NCBI GenBank assembly: GCA_934645275.1 | Contig: CAKUDW010000116.1 | Coordinates: 1-6,581 of the forward strand | Reading direction: 5' to 3' | Length of the DNA stretch: 6,581 nt | Origin: an uncultured Clostridia bacterium | Lineage (GTDB): Bacteria; Bacillota_A; Clostridia; Christensenellales; Aristaeellaceae | Part shown: positions 5,200-6,581 of the stretch, piece after piece | How the letters are laid out: each line of letters starts with the position of its first letter | Position numbering within the stretch: the stretch's first letter is position 1 | Made by a program: the position numbers and the translations under genes | Notes under the pieces: model-generated | Told to the model about the DNA's origin: nothing | Seen by the model: the letters and a program-made list of their open reading frames with translations, nothing else | The model's database searches: none

Positions 5200-6207
5200 T
5201 CAATGCCAAACGCGGATTTCTACTTCGGATATGCAGGTATCGTTGTGTTCGTTGCCCTTGTAGACGGAATAGATGAGCAACTCTACATTGCCGGCATAGA
5301 TCGGTTCATCGAAGGACAGAACGTGCTCTTCCATAATATCATCAAATTCATATAAGCCCTGATACTCGTCACCGACCCAAATGCCGAGCTCCTTTGGGCG
5401 ATTGTTCTTGTAATACAGGCGTGTGTCCTTATGGAAGCCGCACCAGATGGACAGGCTCGTGACATAGGCTGGTTCAAAGCGGAAGCCGAGATACTCGCCC
5501 CTGCCGACGCCACTGACGCCCTCTGACCAGGTAGACGTCGTGTATCCATCGCAGGCTTTCCAGGCAGGGTAACTGCCGTAGGCGTCGGTCAGTTCAGACG
5601 ATGCGTAGGCTTCGACATCGTCGGCCGAAAGCGCTCGCGCCGAGTACTGATAATCGCGGCTGTCATTTTCAGGCTCATCGCAGGAAATATTGGAATAGTA
5701 TACCTCAGCTCTATTGAACCAGGGATCAACAGAGCGCAGATACTGCGTTTTAATCCAGCCATAGCGCCCTGAATAGAGGCACAGAGACCACGCACCGTAT
5801 TCGCCGTTTACATACACCACTTCGCCCTTGCCGACTTTCAGAATTCGTTCAGAATTCTGGTCGGCTTCCTTGCGGAGCGAGACGAAAGATTCGCAGTTCG
5901 TGACCTCAAAGGAGAAGTAGTTTGCGGTGAACAGGCGATCTGCTTCGCACCAGCCCTCCGTCTGGCTTGTCGATGTATAGGAATCGCCCTTATATGCGAC
6001 ATAACCGGGATAGCGGGCGCTGAACGCGCCGCAACCAAGCGGTTGTTCCGCCGCACCGGGCGCGGCGCTGCTGGAGTTCACAATGGACGGCGCACTATCT
6101 GCAAAGGCTGGATATGCTGGGCGCGCACAGGCTTCGCCCACAGCAGGTGATGAAATGCATGGCATCAGCGCCGATATCAGCGCCAGAACCTGGAACAGTC
6201 TTTTCAT
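5200..6207 (-). CDS. Secreted SH3 and discoidin-like (NADase-type glycan-binding) domain protein
   Basis: Product of 335 residues. The start is the ATG at 6207 with AGAAAGGAA just upstream; it gives a proper signal peptide (MKRLFQVLALISALMP), with likely cleavage after an ACA or AFA motif near residues 28-36. Cys17 is preceded by LMP, a poor lipobox. A low-complexity Ser/Ala/Pro stretch follows, then a bacterial SH3 domain (about 98-158: VSLRKEADQNSERILKVGKG through YGWIKTQYL). The C-terminal part (about 197-335) has ASSEL, AWKACDG, STWSEGVSGVGRGEYLGF, YYKNNRPKEL and CISEVEI. These match my memory of the discoidin-like domain called NADase-type glycan-binding. The inferred role is surface or extracellular binding to cell-wall or host glycans; no catalytic domain is visible. 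It is transcribed toward the sigma operon and away from the sugar transporter. Confidence 0.82.
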   Translation of the reverse strand: MKRLFQVLALISALMPCISSPAVGEACARPAYPAFADSAPSIVNSSSAAPGAAEQPLGCGAFSARYPGYVAYKGDSYTSTSQTEGWCEADRLFTANYFSFEVTNCESFVSLRKEADQNSERILKVGKGEVVYVNGEYGAWSLCLYSGRYGWIKTQYLRSVDPWFNRAEVYYSNISCDEPENDSRDYQYSARALSADDVEAYASSELTDAYGSYPAWKACDGYTTSTWSEGVSGVGRGEYLGFRFEPAYVTSLSIWCGFHKDTRLYYKNNRPKELGIWVGDEYQGLYEFDDIMEEHVLSFDEPIYAGNVELLIYSVYKGNEHNDTCISEVEIRVWH

Positions 6208-6261
6208 CGGATCATTCCTTTCTGTTTCATCAACCGCCACGCCGCCGTGAACGTTGTGCCA

Positions 6262-6270
6262 ATTATTGCA
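6262..6270 (-). promoter_or_regulatory. Candidate extended -10 for the SH3 protein gene
   Basis: Read on the minus strand, TGC-AATAAT is an extended -10 element, with five of six bases in the hexamer, 54 bases before the start codon. No good -35 box is present at normal spacing. It lies after the permease terminator, so the SH3 gene probably has its own promoter. Confidence 0.4.
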
Positions 6271-6311
6271 AACCGCTAATTTGACAGAAAGCAGGGCCAA
6301 AAAGTTGCAAG

Positions 6312-6350
6312 AAAAAACCGTCCGATACATACTTTTGCGATCGGACGGTT
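6312..6350 (-). terminator. Intrinsic terminator of the ABC permease gene
   Basis: On the minus strand AACCGTCCGAT (6350-6340) pairs perfectly with ATCGGACGGTT (6326-6316) around a 13-base loop. Its last two T and the four after it (6315-6312) form a six-T run. It begins 11 bases after the permease stop. The strong stem plus T-run separates the transporter from the SH3 gene. Confidence 0.9.
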
Positions 6351-6361
6351 CAAATGGATCG

Positions 6362-6581
6362 TCAGCCCTTTACCGCGCCTGCGGTAACGCCCTTAATAAT
6401 GTGCTTCTGGCAGCAGATATAGAAGATGATGATCGGGACGATGGAAAGCATGATCAGCGCCATCGTGCCGCCCAGGTCGACCTGGCCGTAGCTGCCCTGC
6501 AAGTACTGAATGTGAATCGGGATGGTGCGGTACTTGGTCTGGTCCAGCACCAGATAGGGGAGCAGATAGTCGTTCCACACC
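6362..6581 (-). CDS. Carbohydrate ABC transporter permease, MalG/CUT1 type (3' end only)
   Basis: The last 72 or so residues of an inner-membrane permease; the rest lies beyond the window edge. The visible part begins with VWNDYLLPYLVL, matching the WN-(D/E)-x-L-x-PL signature after the EAA loop of sugar permeases, and continues with YRTIPIHIQYLQGSYG. A final membrane helix follows (MALIMLSIVPIIIFYICCQ), then the typical closing tail KHIIKGVTAGAVKG. Such proteins pair with a second permease, a solute-binding lipoprotein and an ATPase to import sugars or oligosaccharides. The GAVKG tail is typical of the second permease (MalG-like) in these operons, so its partner is expected upstream, outside the window. 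The substrate cannot be inferred. A strong terminator follows, so this is the last gene of its operon. Confidence 0.92.
   Translation of the reverse strand, partial: VWNDYLLPYLVLDQTKYRTIPIHIQYLQGSYGQVDLGGTMALIMLSIVPIIIFYICCQKHIIKGVTAGAVKG

Noticed and set aside
1..6581. CRISPR arrays, tRNA or rRNA genes
   Set aside because: No regularly spaced direct repeats, no cloverleaf with a CCA-type end, and no rRNA-like sequence was recognised on either strand.

Overview
The window looks like a chromosomal segment of a GC-rich Clostridia-type Firmicute. I infer this from the yidD-yidC-khpB gene order, a three-part Jag-type KhpB, an ECF sigma factor paired with a membrane-anchored DUF4179-like partner, and a secreted SH3/discoidin-like protein of a kind common in gut Clostridia. 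The species cannot be named from the sequence.

Left part (1-2518, plus strand): the 3' end of yidD, a structured GC-rich spacer of about 320 bases, yidC (membrane insertase) and khpB/jag (RNA-binding protein), ending in a strong intrinsic terminator. This is the membrane-protein-insertion cluster that in many Firmicutes follows rpmH-rnpA and continues into mnmE-mnmG. Here it stops after khpB.

Middle (2519-5199): a long non-coding stretch with a diverged dispersed repeat, a 15-bp stem-loop, a perfect 22-bp palindrome and a candidate promoter. It is followed by a two-gene operon for an ECF sigma factor and an overlapping single-pass membrane protein, probably its anti-sigma factor. After the operon comes a second copy of the same repeat, in the same orientation, so the module is bracketed by direct repeats. 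Copy 2 is closed by 11-bp inverted ends and contains two internal hairpins.

Right part (5200-6581, minus strand): a secreted protein with a bacterial SH3 domain and a C-terminal discoidin-like domain resembling the NADase-type glycan-binding domain. Upstream of it lies the 3' end of a sugar ABC-transporter permease (MalG/CUT1 type) with its own clear terminator. The sigma operon and the secreted-protein gene converge on the second repeat.

Functionally, the left block serves envelope-protein biogenesis and RNA binding, the middle block is probably an envelope-signal-responsive regulatory pair, and the right block serves the cell surface and sugar uptake. No transposase, CRISPR array, tRNA or rRNA was seen. 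The most unusual material is non-coding: the repeat pair and the foldable yidD-yidC spacer.
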